A stretch of 44,392 nt of DNA, from NCBI GenBank assembly GCA_027578815.1, contig JANBTH010000053.1:1-44392 (forward strand). Direction: 5' to 3'. Every line of letters begins with the position of its first letter. Within the stretch, counting starts at the first letter, position 1. A model generated the notes under the pieces. The model saw nothing but the letters and a program-made list of their open reading frames with translations, searched no databases and was not told the origin of the DNA. Positions 1-10,028 of this stretch are shown in pieces. Source of the DNA: Coemansia sp. RSA 1804 (lineage: Eukaryota; Kickxellomycota; Kickxellomycetes; Kickxellales; Kickxellaceae). The translations under genes were made by a program, and so were the position numbers.

Positions 1-390
1 GGAACAGTCGCGGAATTAGAGCGGGGTGCCTTCATGGCAACTTTGGGACGGCTTTTCAAGTTCTCATAAGCGCCAAAGCTGCTGTTAGAGGCGTCGTCGC
101 TGTCCAGAGATGACGCATCGCTGTTTGTATCGCTAACTATGCGATTGTGTGAAGAGCGAGCTGGCACCGGACGGGGATTCATCTGGCCATTGGCACCGCT
201 CTGCAGTTGAGGCTGCTGCTGCGGTTGTGTTTGCAATTGCTGCTGCGATTGCGGCTGTGGCTGTTGCTGCTGCGGCTGTGGCCACTTTGGTGCATTGCTA
301 GAGTTGTTCGGAGAGATGGATCCGTTAAACTCGCCTATACCGTTGCTTTGCATTTGCAACAGATCATTAGCCGCCAGGCTCAAACTTAAC
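1..390 (-). CDS. Uncharacterised Q-rich protein, 3'-partial internal exon (cut by window start)
   Basis: On the minus strand one frame stays open across the whole stretch and encodes a low-complexity, probably disordered segment. It has a P/Q-rich run (QPQQQQPQPQSQQQ) followed by a Ser/Asp/Asn-rich part (SDTNSDASSLDSDDASNSS) and a basic stretch (LKSRPKVAMKAPRSNS). The exon appears to begin at 390, directly after a good acceptor (branch-like TTGAC, then ATTGTAG, at 391-401), and its first base completes a split codon. The 5' exon or exons should lie in 391-1590, but I could not identify them, and the 3' end is beyond the window. Composition like this is common in fungal regulators and scaffolds; no domain is visible and no function is assigned. 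Confidence 0.6.
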
Positions 391-1590
391 CTACAATGTC
401 AACATGAAACAAGCAAACAGAACAAGTGTAAGTGCATGTGTCCCTGCTTCCATTTAAGGCAGGAGAAAAAAGTAGCCCGTTTGTCTTGTACACAAGAATG
501 TGATGGTTTGAGAACAGAGAGCCAAAGTGGGCAGGAAGGAAACCAACAGATATACAGAAACAAGGAGGGAAGGAGTGTGAGAGAAAATGTGCAATCGTAG
601 TTAGATTGACAGGTTCTAAAGACTCAGGCTCAGCTTACGACAGATGCACTTTCTCCTGGGAGAGAGAGAGAGAGGAGCAAGTCGTCAAAAAGGATTCACC
701 TTTCTCAGCTCCAATACCATCAATAGCACAATGGCTCTGGACTCGGGGGGTCTGTCATAAGCTAGAGCAGCAGATTTTTTCTTTCGTACACCGCCATACA
801 AATGACCGGCTGGTTGCTTTTGTGTGTGGCTGCTGACGCTAGCGCTCTTCAAAACGCGTAAAAAAACCCGTTCCTCCCCCTTTTTCACGAGCAAGCACAA
901 CGATAGTGTTGTGATTCAGTTGTGCTGGTGGCGCGAGGTAAAAAACATTCTTCTAAATTATAAATGCAATGGAGCCTGCTTGTCTGGCAAGAGGATTCCA
1001 CTAAACGTACAATTAAATACCGCGTAAGGCAGAAGGAAATATCCACGAAAAACACACCCCGAAGAGATAAACTGACAAACACGAGGAATAAAACAAAATA
1101 AATAAGGCAATACGAAAGTGGGTTTCAAAACAAGAAATTGGAATTTCTCTTTTTGAGAGAAAGAAAACGAAATACGCTCAAGGAACTATTGTCAAACGCG
1201 AGCTTCAGGGTACTGTATTAGAGTTGAGGAGAAACGGCGCAAGAGAGTCCTGCGTGTTTACGGTTCAAAGAGGAGAAAATAGCCAAAGGATATCGATCAG
1301 AGAAGGAGTGGGGAGAGGTGAGGAGAAGGGAAAGGAAGGTCTTTTTTCTTCTGGGTGGTGCCGAAATTTTGATACTCTCGAATCATCTGGAAAAAAAAAG
1401 TACAGAATGGCTGGCTGATACTGGATTGGATTCGCCCCCTGCCATTTCCATCTGGGGAGGGGTGTATCTGGCAGAATGAGCTGGATGGCTGAGTTGAGTT
1501 GAGTTGAGTTGGATTGGATTGGATTGGATTGGACTTGATGGCATTGGTTGGGCGGTTCACCTCCTAATCTCATTTGTATGTCTCCGCAGC
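391..1590. other. Spacer/intronic region without a clear coding exon
   Basis: AT-rich and broken by stops in all frames. It must contain the upstream exon(s) or promoter of the minus-strand gene ending at 1-390, and probably the intron of the candidate plus-strand exon at 1591. A GA run lies at 661-674. A tandem pentamer array lies at 1491-1530. A minus-strand stretch at 685-900 is open for 71 codons but has no convincing composition. Confidence 0.5.
1491..1530. repeat. Tandem pentanucleotide array (GAGTT)4(GGATT)4
   Basis: Four copies of GAGTT pass directly into four copies of GGATT, differing in two positions. On the minus strand the second block reads as repeated CCAAT pentamers. It lies just upstream of a candidate splice acceptor at 1588-1590. 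Shorter GGATT pairs recur at about 18227-18236. Confidence 0.85.
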
Positions 1591-1686
1591 TACAACAGAC
1601 AAGCCTGTACATACAGCCGGGGAACCTCGTGGACCTCATGGACTCGACTCACTTCCTCTGGACCCTGTCCAGTGCATCTCAATAGC
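1591..1686 (+). CDS. Candidate terminal exon of an unidentified plus-strand gene
   Basis: A branch-like CTAAT and an acceptor TCTCCGCAG (ending 1590) are followed by an open frame of 31 codons that starts LQQTSLYIQPGNLVDL and ends TLSSASQ before TAG. The residue pattern, with amphipathic leucines and no low complexity, looks like the C-terminus of a real protein. No donor or upstream exon with a matching coding signal could be found in 391-1560, so the gene may start with a very short exon, or this may be a chance open frame. I do not recognise the family. Confidence 0.3.
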
Positions 1687-1847
1687 ATTCATAACATTCA
1701 TGTGTCGATGTAAAAATATATACATTGAGATATTATCTTAGGCACAGTTTAAAGATTACACCGGTATCCACAACTCCGACCCCGACCTGGTTTCACTGGA
1801 CTGCGTAGCTATGTCGTTTTCCTTGCTGTCTGTTTCACAATCCCAGC

Positions 1848-2801
1848 TCACGCATAAAAGCTCGCCTGGTGCGGATAGTAATGCTGATGCTGATGCTGGT
1901 GGCGCGCATCCCGATGCATGCTGGAAAGATCTGCTCGCTCAGACAGCATATGTATCCATGTCTTGGCCACAAACGGCACGCCCACAGACATCTCGACATA
2001 CGCAGAGCTGGTGCGCACGCTCAGACCAGTCTTTGACGAGCGAGTACACTCTCCCAGCATCCGCACGCTGTCCAGCGGCAGACTGAATATCTGCTCATAC
2101 AAGCTGTTTCGCAACCAATGCTTCCCAGTGCCAGGAACCACCCCCGCAACTCTTTTGCGGACCGCGTAAAAGCTCAGCATCCCGTCAACAAGCACAGCAA
2201 GCGCATGTTTCTTGGATACTGAGGCAGTGCCGCCGCCATCGCAATTCTTGGCGTCTTTGGATATGCGCAACCCAAATGAAGCGAGCATCGACTGCAACAT
2301 ACCGCCTCCTCCTCCTCTCTTGGCAATGTGTTTCCAACTGCCAAACCCGCTGTGCTTCTGCCCCTGCTCTCTCAGCGCATCGCAGGAGCGCCAAACCTTG
2401 ACATCAACAAACCCGACCACCGCATGAGCAGCCACCAAACAACCGCCGTCCCCTCGTTCCGCCCGCCGCCGTCTGCTCCTCTCGCAGAGCTCGTGGGCGG
2501 TTTCGGCCAGAAAGTCTTCGATATCAAACGCCTGAACAATGGCAAACGGTTTCTCCAGTCTTGCCGTGCACGCAAAATGCGCCTCCAACGACAGCTCCAA
2601 CGGGGTTCTGCAGCTCACGCACAGGGGCACGCTGTGTGCGCTGGGGCTGATGAGGTTTCGGCGGTCGCAGTTTTGACACGCTACGCAGCATCCGCCGATG
2701 CATAGCAGCTTAAAGTATTGTTGTCGTTGTTGCTGTTGTTTTGTATGTGATAGTATACCTGCACTGCGAACAGGCACGGTTGTCCACGTCTCAAACAGCA
2801 T
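1848..2801 (-). CDS. Zinc-ribbon OB-fold protein resembling the RPA1 C-terminal domain (DDIAS-like)
   Basis: This is an uninterrupted 317-codon frame starting at an ATG (2801) in the context GCGCC-ATG. Residues 42-64 contain two CxxC pairs (C42/C45 and C61/C64). They are followed by a strand-rich stretch, then FAIVQAFDIEDFLAETAHEL (86-105). This order is typical of the Rep_fac-A_C fold found in RPA1 and DDIAS/noxin, where a four-Cys ribbon is inserted in an OB fold that binds single-stranded DNA. The rest (110-317) is basic, with one long His/Gln run near the end (HQHQHQHYYPH), and shows no domain I know. An in-frame 78-base intron at 2681-2758 (GTATAC...GTAG) is possible; it would remove residues 15-40 and place an Ala directly before C42. 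The function, presumably genome maintenance, is inferred from the fold only. Confidence 0.5.
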   Translation of the reverse strand: MLFETWTTVPVRSAGILSHTKQQQQRQQYFKLLCIGGCCVACQNCDRRNLISPSAHSVPLCVSCRTPLELSLEAHFACTARLEKPFAIVQAFDIEDFLAETAHELCERSRRRRAERGDGGCLVAAHAVVGFVDVKVWRSCDALREQGQKHSGFGSWKHIAKRGGGGGMLQSMLASFGLRISKDAKNCDGGGTASVSKKHALAVLVDGMLSFYAVRKRVAGVVPGTGKHWLRNSLYEQIFSLPLDSVRMLGECTRSSKTGLSVRTSSAYVEMSVGVPFVAKTWIHMLSERADLSSMHRDARHQHQHQHYYPHQASFYA

Positions 2802-3578
2802 GGCGCTCTTTTTCTCTTTGAAAGTACGATTGTATATGCTTGTTTATATTGTGGCTCCACGTCTCCGTATCCTCTATTGTTGCTGTTGCGGCTAGTATTA
2901 ATATTGGTATTAGTATTAGTGTTATAAGAAATGAAAAAGTTTGTACAAAGAAAAGAGAAAAAAGAAATATAAAGAAGCCCCAGAAACAGCTGGTCAGTTC
3001 AGAGCTAGAAGCTGTCGCTGCTGCACTAGACTCGGGTGATACAGCCAAGAAGTGTTAAAGAACAGAAGTTTCCATTTTGTAAAAATAAAAAAAGTGAAAC
3101 CTGCCAAGATGTTTATGCATTTCCTTTTTTTCATGTTTGTATCAACCGTGCAGAAAACCAAAAAAGGGCTTATACAACATTAAAAAATCAGAAACAAAAA
3201 GAAAACAGAAAATTATAAGAGGAAAAAAGCACAAGATAGAGAACCAAGTGCAACTAACATATCGAAAGGGGTGGTTTTTTGTGTATGGATGGCTGAAAAA
3301 GAGGAAGATGTTGGTTGTTTATGAGGAGGATAAGATATGTATGACAAGAAGTGCAAAGGAGGAAAGGGGAAGCAAGCACTTCGAATGTGGATATACAACA
3401 AAGCTCAAGAATAAAGACGAGCCAACAAGATACATGGAGCAGAACAGGTCAATGGCACACCGGAAAAAAGAAGAAGCAACTTTGACGTGAGCTCATGCCA
3501 GAACATATCTTGCAGACCACAGATTGTTTTTGGCTTGGGAGAGAAAGAGGAGGAGGGGCTTTGTCCTGAGAATGAAGC
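2802..3578. other. Intergenic spacer
   Basis: AT-rich spacer between two minus-strand genes. It should hold the promoter of the zinc-ribbon gene and the 3' end of the DUF2045 gene. A short plus-strand frame ends at 3058 with a protein-like tail (SSELEAVAAALDSGDTAKKC), but there is no supporting start or splice site. Nothing else is seen. Confidence 0.5.
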
Positions 3579-5697
3579 CTAATCCAGCTGGCGCTTAAAG
3601 TTCAGCAGGTCGTCGATGATGCTGTTCCATGGGATGCTGACAAACGTCATGCTGGCCTGGAGCGACTTTGGCGGTGGCGGCGGACTTGTCGCCTGCGAGA
3701 GATTCTCAGCAATGGACGGAAGGGATATGCGTTTGAGCCACGCCGACAGCGAGGGCGACGCCGGTGTCGAGTTGACAACAGATATGGGCTGGAGGTGAGG
3801 CGATGCCATCGTCGGGGGTTTTGGCCAGCCCGAGGCGCTGTGGTTGGACATGGTCGGCATGTTTGGAGCGCTCGGCTGGGGCTGGAGAATGGGCGACGAC
3901 ACAATGCTGGCATTGCGGGACGCCAGATCCAGCTCCTCAGCATTGGAGCGTCCTGTGATAACCACCTGCGCATGTCCTCTTCCGCCGGGCCCGCGCATCA
4001 TTATGAATTCTGGCGTGTACGTGGGCTTGCGCAGGCGATGGAGCATGTTTTTGGATGACAGTCTGTGCGCGTAGTTGTCCACCAGCGCGCCAAACGAGGC
4101 AGCACCCTGGAACAGAACAATCTTGGAAGTCCCAGTACCTGATGCGGCCGAGATCAGACGGCTGCGCATGGAATTGAACACATTGCCGCTCTCTCCGTCC
4201 TGGCTGGCAAAGCTTGAAGGCTTTTCGTTGCTGTCCGGCACACGGCCCTTGGACTGGGGGCCGCTTGCTGTTTCTTCGGGCATGTTTGGAGTTGGAATGC
4301 GAGCCGACAGCTCAACGCACAGGTACTCGCCCTTTTTGACAAACATGTCCTCAAACATGTCCTCAAAGTCGTCAATCACATAGTATATGTAGGGCCACGA
4401 GCATTCGGGAGGACATGCGTTGTCCTTTGGCTTGTCCATACGCGACTTGCTGGGCAGCGCATAGACACGCTTGCTGACATGCTTCCGCACCACGCTCATG
4501 CCGCCACGCTGCGTGCCTTGTTTTGATCTGCGCCGACAGACCGCTACGGTTAGCTTGCACGGCATCTGCACAATTAGATTGAGCAGAAACGTCTCTTTCC
4601 ACATTATCACTTCACTTATGTGCGGCAGCGCCCCAGGCGGCGTTTGTTTACGGAGCACAAAGACAGGGTCCCGATCGTTGTTCCCATTATTGGTGTTCTG
4701 ACGGCCGTTTTCTGGCAACTCGCCAAGATCGTCAGTCTGCCGCACAAAAAACAGCATGTCGTCGTGATTGGCATCGGCACTCTCGACAAAGTAATGGAGA
4801 AACAACGAGTTCCATCTACAGCCGCCCCTCAATTATAGGATGCAGAACACACACTGCCGAATAAAACACATTTAGCGTAAACATGAGGAGTGTGCTGGCA
4901 GAGAAAACAAAAACACAAAACAAAGGACCACATGCCGTGGGTATTGGCAAGTCCGTTCTAAATGACACATGTGCACTTTTTGGAATGGCATATGTAGACG
5001 CAGAAAGGCCGCATGTCTGCGTATTTTTATGCGAATAGTGGGGAAGTGTTGTTCACAACATAAAGACAAGTGAATTATCTTGTTCAGGAGATCACATATC
5101 ATGTAGCCCAGGCATACGGTTGCGTTTTTTGAGGCAGGGGTTGGAATGCGACGCAGTGCATGCGTAAAAAGGGCATCTTTTTTCTCTTGCGGCGAAATGC
5201 AGAGAAAGCACACAATAGAGCGAAAAAATAAAAGAAACAGGCCCTCTACCACCCTATGGATAGAATCCACAAGACGGAACACAGAAAATAAAGACCAAAG
5301 AAGTGCACCATGAAAAACGGCAACACAATCCAGCAAAGCACAGCCATATCCCCTCATTCAAACCAATTCTCACACAATATAGCACTGGAAAAAAGAGGGA
5401 GGTGGATATGGAATTAAGGAAAAATACAACGGACCCCTCTTTGTTGAAAGACAGAACCGATACAAAAGAGATCTGGTGCAACAGCAACAACAAGACAGAT
5501 ATGATCCTCATCAACATCATACATCGCTTCTAGGAAGAGACGCGCAGAACAACCGTGCGCACATACCTTGGATCATCGGCATCGTCCACAAATTTGTCCA
5601 GCGCCTGCGTGTCGAGACGGAGAGAACCGTCCATCGGCGGAGGCCCAGAGAGACCCTCCTTCTCCATCGTTTCCAGCATGGAAAATATATCGCTCAT
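3579..5697 (-). CDS. KIAA0930/DUF2045-family protein, two exons
   Basis: CDS is complement(join(3579..4815,5567..5697)), 455 residues. Exon 1 starts at ATG 5697, preceded by an in-frame TAG, and ends ...DDADDP-R at a GTATGT donor. Exon 2 starts after TGTAG at 4816-4818. The phases match (AG+A), joining DDPR to WNSLFLHYF. Motifs shared with animal KIAA0930 are FVDD...W...HYF (36-53), DDMLFFVRQ (62-70), WKETFLLNLIVQ (116-127), ALPSKSRMDK (163-172), YYVIDDFEDMF (188-198), VELSA, the FQGAASFGALVDNY region, MMRGPGGRGHAQ, and a C-terminal block starting MTFVSIPWNSIIDDLL. A Ser/Pro-rich linker precedes the last block. The 751-base intron replaces the non-ATG open frame that runs upstream of 4815. 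The molecular function of this family is not established, so none is assigned. Confidence 0.85.
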
Positions 5698-7121
5698 CTC
5701 AACCAGAGAAAGCCGCTACGAGCTGGCTAGAATAGATATAAGTGCAATAACAATAAGCAAGACTGGGCTTCGGTATTCTTGCCTTGAGACCACCAGAAAA
5801 AAACACTGTACGCAATTTGAAGAAAATGACTACTAGAGCGACAACCTTTAGAATAAAAAAGAATGACAACAAAGCTACGACGCTTTGCTGGTGTGGCTTC
5901 TGCTTGGCTGCTGCGTCTCTTCTATTGAGCCTGGGAACTGTGTGGAGTAAAAGGGCTACCGCACTGCGTAGCTAACGGTTAACCAGGCACAAGACTAGAG
6001 TAGAGAAGACCCGACTACGGCACGGCGTAGCTGTTTGAGTGAGATATAGAAAATAAGAAATAAAAACAAAGTAAGCAAAAGTAAATGAAGAAGAGAATAG
6101 CAAGCCTTCCGATATAGAGCTGCGTTTAGCAATAAGAAAGAAAGGTGGTAAGGACGTGTCAGGCGTCCAAAGGAGGGAGTACAAAGCGTTGTTAGCGCCA
6201 GCCAAATGCAATAAGCATCCAATCCAATTTATGAGACAACAAAGTAGGAAGAGGAGTTCAGTCGTTTGAGCAATAAAAGAGGAGCAATGTGTGACTAAAG
6301 AGGATTGAAGTGGGCAGGAAGCAAAGCGAAAGGGGGGGGAAAGGCAACGACACTTAAAAAGGGAGCTCAGCCAAAAGAACAGGCTGGCAAGTAAGCAGGC
6401 TTGGAGAGGTGGGTTTTTTTAGCCCTTTATCAATGCGCGTCTGAATGGCTGCAACGAGCCCGCGCCTCCTCCCTTTGCACTGTGAGCAAAGCAAAAAGGA
6501 CAGCCGCGAAAAAAAAGAGGAAAGAAAAACAGGCTTGCACTGTGAGCCAGTCGGGGGATCTCTCTCTTCCATTCCAAGCCGCAAGATGTGCTGTGTGCGC
6601 TTATGACGTGAAGCGTGCGGCTGCTGCAGAATAGAAGCGACTAACCGTGTTCACTGCTCTCATTCCAGCCGTGGGGCTTCATTCCGTGGACAAAAGTCTC
6701 CCGCTTCCTCCTCCGGCGCTGGGCTTGACCGGGCTACTGGACTCTCGTTTCGTCTTATCAGGTTCGACTTGCCTTGACTTGACTTGCTGATTTTGCATTC
6801 TCTCATTTCCAGCTCGGCCCGCCAGTCTCCCCGGCTTCCCTCCGCTCCCTCTATTCTTCCGGTCGCAAGCCCGTGTCTCTTTGTGTGGGACCTTTGTCTG
6901 GACTGAATGCGGAATGGGTCCAAGCCCGCGGTTTGGCTCCCTGCTTTTTCTTTCCTGTTTATTTGTGAATTGAAAAAAGAACACGTAGCCATATTATTCT
7001 CGCCATTTTCCTTGTCCATTTCTGGTTGCTATTGCGGTTGGGGGGAGGGGAATGGGAAGAATCCCTGCAAAGAGCGACTCGGACTGCGCTGGCTAGGAAT
7101 GCGGCTCAGCCCTTTGATCTA

Positions 7122-7211
7122 ATGGCAGATCACAAGAAGATCAAGCGCGGTTCAAAAAATCGGATTACTTCTAGTGTGCTTTCGGAAATGTTCTTTGAGC
7201 CAGAAATGTAA
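7122..7211 (+). CDS. Possible small ORF (29 codons) upstream of HEM2
   Basis: ATG to TAA encodes a basic peptide, MADHKKIKRGSKNRI followed by a hydrophobic/acidic tail (SEMFFEPEM). The frame stays open and protein-like upstream of the ATG (ATRTALARNAAQPFDL), so it could equally be the last exon of an unrecognised gene or a uORF in a long HEM2 leader. No acceptor or homology supports a choice. Chance is quite possible. Confidence 0.2.
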   Translation: MADHKKIKRGSKNRITSSVLSEMFFEPEM

Positions 7212-7371
7212 TTAGATCAGGCCACGGGGGCTGAAAACCGACTTGCGGCGTTCATCTGCAGCATGCAGGAAAAGAGAAGCACACGAGATGCATGCGCTTT
7301 ACAAGCACATTGCTGATGAAAGATTGAAGTGTGTTGTCTCCGAAGAGAGTGGCCAATGTCCTCAATTCCGC

Positions 7372-7452
7372 GCTCCTTTCTCCTCCTTCTCTTCTGTTCT
7401 TTTCTTTTCGTTTCGTTTCGTTTCTTTTCTTTTCTTTTCTTTTCTTCCTCCA
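7372..7452 (+). repeat. Pyrimidine tract with (TTTTC)n upstream of HEM2
   Basis: An almost pure C/T run containing repeated TTTTC and TTTCG units ends about 75 bases before the HEM2 ATG. CT-rich tracts near fungal transcription start sites are common and often mark core promoters. That role is inferred here from position only. Confidence 0.6.
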
Positions 7453-7528
7453 CACTCCGGCCTACCGATCGCTATACTTTCCAGCTAGCTTATCTACATT
7501 CCAACAGCATATTTAGAGGGGACTCGCA

Positions 7529-8515
7529 ATGGTTGAACTGGACTCGCTTCTTCACTCTGGATACCACAACCCCGCCCTGCGGCCGCTTCAGGTCGAGCGC
7601 ACGCTGACAAAGGGCTCGCTCATGTACCCAATCTTCATAACGGACGAGCAGGACTCGCTCATCCCGATTCCGTCGATGCCGAACCAGTACCGCATCGGCA
7701 TCAACCGGCTGGAGGCACTGATTGCGCCGCTCGTTGCCAAGGGCCTCAAGGGAGTGATGCTGTTCGGCGTGCCAAACGACTCGGTCAAGGACGAGTTCGG
7801 AACAGCAGCCGATGATCCGCAGGGCCCGGTGATCATGGCGGTCCGGCTCCTGAAGACCAGGTTCCCAGCGCTTCTCGTGTCCTGCGACGTCTGCCTATGC
7901 GAGTACACGTCCCACGGACACTGCGGACACCTGAACTCCGACAACACAATCAACAACGAAGCCAGCGTCCGCCGTCTGGCCGAGGTTGCTGTCAACTACG
8001 CCAAGGCCGGCGCCGATAACGTGGCGCCCTCCGATATGATGGACGGCCGGATGCGTGCAATCAAGCAGGGGCTGCACGAGGCCGGCCTCAGTCACCGTGT
8101 CTCGCTGATGGCGTACAGCGCAAAGTACGCGTCGGCGCTGTATGGGCCGTTCCGCGACGCGGCGTGCTCGGGCGCCAAGTTCGGCGACCGGTCGGCCTAC
8201 CAGCTGCCGCCGGGGTCGCGCGGCCTGGGTCGCCGTGCCATCCAGCGCGACGTGCGCGAAGGCGCCGACATCATCATGGTCAAGCCTGCCACGTTCTACA
8301 TGGACATCATCCGCGATGCAAAGGAGCTTGCGCCAGACCACCCGATTGCTGCTTACCAGGTCTCTGGCGAGTACGCCATGATCCACCACGCCGCTGCTGC
8401 TGGCGTCTTCGACCTGAAGACCGCCGTCCTCGAGAGCATGTGCAGTCTGCAGCGCGCTGGCTGCAGTCTGATTCTGACCTACTTCACTCCAGAGCTTCTT
8501 GAGTGGCTTGACTAG
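7529..8515 (+). CDS. HEM2: Delta-aminolevulinic acid dehydratase (porphobilinogen synthase)
   Basis: Single-exon, 328-residue enzyme of heme synthesis. It condenses two 5-aminolevulinate molecules to porphobilinogen in the cytosol as a homo-octamer. The zinc site is intact (C122, C124 and C132 in CDVCLCEYTSHGHCGHL), as are both Schiff-base lysines (K199 in MAYSAKYAS, K252 in IIMVKPATFY). These numbers coincide with the human enzyme, which supports the ATG at 7529. Other family blocks are TADDPQGPVI-like ADDPQGPVI, GADNVAPSDMMDGR, and the C-terminal ESMCSLQRAGCSLILTYF. Length is normal for the family. It lies head-to-tail with RRP4, with no functional link between them. Nothing is odd about the gene. 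Confidence 0.97.
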   Translation: MVELDSLLHSGYHNPALRPLQVERTLTKGSLMYPIFITDEQDSLIPIPSMPNQYRIGINRLEALIAPLVAKGLKGVMLFGVPNDSVKDEFGTAADDPQGPVIMAVRLLKTRFPALLVSCDVCLCEYTSHGHCGHLNSDNTINNEASVRRLAEVAVNYAKAGADNVAPSDMMDGRMRAIKQGLHEAGLSHRVSLMAYSAKYASALYGPFRDAACSGAKFGDRSAYQLPPGSRGLGRRAIQRDVREGADIIMVKPATFYMDIIRDAKELAPDHPIAAYQVSGEYAMIHHAAAAGVFDLKTAVLESMCSLQRAGCSLILTYFTPELLEWLD

Positions 8516-8926
8516 AGCAGCAGGGGCTTTTGTGGTTACTGCGAGTGGGGAGAGGTTTATAGTGTCGGCATTTAGTAGTATTTCAATAATGTTTAATTAG
8601 TAGTATTGGCGCATTGGAAAACAAGAGCGTTGACATTAGCTGGCTTTCTGAGCACTCTAGAGATGGCTCAGACCGTTGCCCGAAACCTCTACATAGGGGG
8701 ATCCAGATCAAAACGGCCCCGCATTGCCAAATCCCACAATCACGATGCCAGTGGGGTCTGACTAGGATTCTATTATGCAAGGTTTTGAGCTTGGCCCTGA
8801 AATAAAGGCTTTATAACTGACAGCGCTTTTGTCTTGCCCTTGTTTTTTTGTTCTTTTCCACGTACACCAGATCCGGCACCACAACAGCATTGCGTCTTGT
8901 TTATTGTGCCGCTCAACTTGCAAACC
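8516..8926. other. HEM2-RRP4 intergenic spacer
   Basis: 411 bases holding the HEM2 3' end and the RRP4 promoter. A TATAA lies at 8812-8816, about 110 bases before the RRP4 ATG, and a pyrimidine-rich stretch follows at 8826-8860. No gene is seen. Confidence 0.5.
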
Positions 8927-9787
8927 ATGGATGTTGACACAGAACCCCCAGCGCCCAGAGACATCGCCTCCCGCATAGTGACGCCCGGCACGCTGATTAC
9001 AAGCGACCCGGCGTACATGCGCGGCCATGGGACATTTGTAGAGAACACAGCCATCTACTCGTCGGTTGCCGGCGCAGTGGAGCGGATCAACAAGCTGGTG
9101 TCGGTGCGGCCATTGAAGCAGCGGTACGGCGGCGAGATCGGCGACATCATCGTTGGGCGCATAACCGAGGTGGCAGCCAAGCGCTGGCGCGTGGACGTGA
9201 ACTCGCGCCAGGACGGCGTTCTCCTGCTCTCGTCAATCAACCTTCCCGGCGGCATCCAGAGACGCAAGTCCGAGTCCGACGAGCTGCAGATGCGCTCCTT
9301 CTTTGCCGAAGGCGACCTGGTGTTCGCCGAAGTGCAGTCGTACTTTGCCGACGGTGCCCTGTCTCTCCATACGCGCTCGATCCAGTACGGCAAGCTGAGA
9401 AACGGCACGCTGGTCACCGTGTTTCCGCAGCTTGTTCCCCGCAGCCGCAACCACTTCCACTCGCTTCCGTGCGGCGTGGATGTTGTGCTGGGCGTGAACG
9501 GATATATCTGGGTCAGCAAGCATGTCCCGGCGTCGACTATTGAGGAGAACTCGGAGATGATCTACTCTGACAAGAATGAGTTTATCTCGGACGATGAGCG
9601 TGAGACCATTGCGCGCATTGCGAACTGCATCCAGCTGCTCAATCGGCTGTACGTCAAGATCACCGACACCTCGATCATCTTTGCTTACGAGGCCAGTCTT
9701 GGACACGCTGTCAAGGACCTGCTAACCCAGGACATTGCCACCGACCTTGCCCATGCTGTCAATTCTCGTCTTGACCAGCAAGCCTAG
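8927..9787 (+). CDS. RRP4: Exosome complex RNA-binding subunit Rrp4 (EXOSC2)
   Basis: 286 residues, starting at ATG 8927 in a good context (AAACC-ATG-G). The frame continues upstream to a TTG, but those 31 codons are hydrophobic 5'-leader sequence. Family blocks in order: the N-terminal domain with IVTPGTLITSDPAYMRGHGT (18-37), the S1 RNA-binding domain with GDIIVGRITEVAAKRWRVD (about 74-92) and NSRQDGVLLLSSINLPGG, the EGDLVFAEVQSYFADGALSL stretch, and a KH-like C-terminal domain beginning near YGKLRNGTLVTVFPQLVPR with GVNGYIWVS. Rrp4 is one of the three cap proteins of the nuclear and cytoplasmic RNA exosome that feed RNA to Rrp44/Rrp6. Single exon, normal length. Confidence 0.95.
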   Translation: MDVDTEPPAPRDIASRIVTPGTLITSDPAYMRGHGTFVENTAIYSSVAGAVERINKLVSVRPLKQRYGGEIGDIIVGRITEVAAKRWRVDVNSRQDGVLLLSSINLPGGIQRRKSESDELQMRSFFAEGDLVFAEVQSYFADGALSLHTRSIQYGKLRNGTLVTVFPQLVPRSRNHFHSLPCGVDVVLGVNGYIWVSKHVPASTIEENSEMIYSDKNEFISDDERETIARIANCIQLLNRLYVKITDTSIIFAYEASLGHAVKDLLTQDIATDLAHAVNSRLDQQA

Positions 9788-10028
9788 GACGATGATACTG
9801 CTTATCGAGGCAGTAGCTTGGATTGTAGGCAGTCTCCTTGGCAGGGCGCTTGGGAAATAGGTGTGCTTTAGCGTCGCTCTCATACTGTATGCGAATATAT
9901 ATGAATATAAAGTTTAAAATATAATACATATCCAGCAATTGTCAAGAAATAAAGAAGAAATAAGGAACAGCCTTTATTGAGCGGGCGTATCACAGCGTTT
10001 CAACGCCAGCAAAGTTCTAGAAAGCACA

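Larger units (their letters stand above)
5698..7528. other. Long divergent intergenic region (DUF2045 gene / HEM2)
   Basis: About 1.8 kb with no convincing gene. It holds the promoters of the minus-strand DUF2045 gene and the plus-strand HEM2 gene. Features seen are a TATAA-like stretch near 5733, CCAATCCAAT near 6222, direct CTTGA repeats near 6772-6785, a pyrimidine tract at 7372-7452 directly upstream of HEM2, and a 29-codon ATG frame at 7122-7211. Confidence 0.5.

Noticed and set aside
1265..1639. 124-codon minus-strand frame
   Set aside because: Driven by the pentamer repeat (SNPIQSNS...), with no other protein character.
4816..4832. Upstream extension of DUF2045 exon 2 to a TTG
   Set aside because: No ATG is available. 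The TGTAG acceptor at 4816-4818 and an in-phase first exon at 5567-5697 give a better model that restores a family-like N-terminus.
8834..8926. 31-codon N-terminal extension of RRP4
   Set aside because: It begins at TTG, is hydrophobic leader-like sequence and is absent from the family. The ATG at 8927 has a good context.
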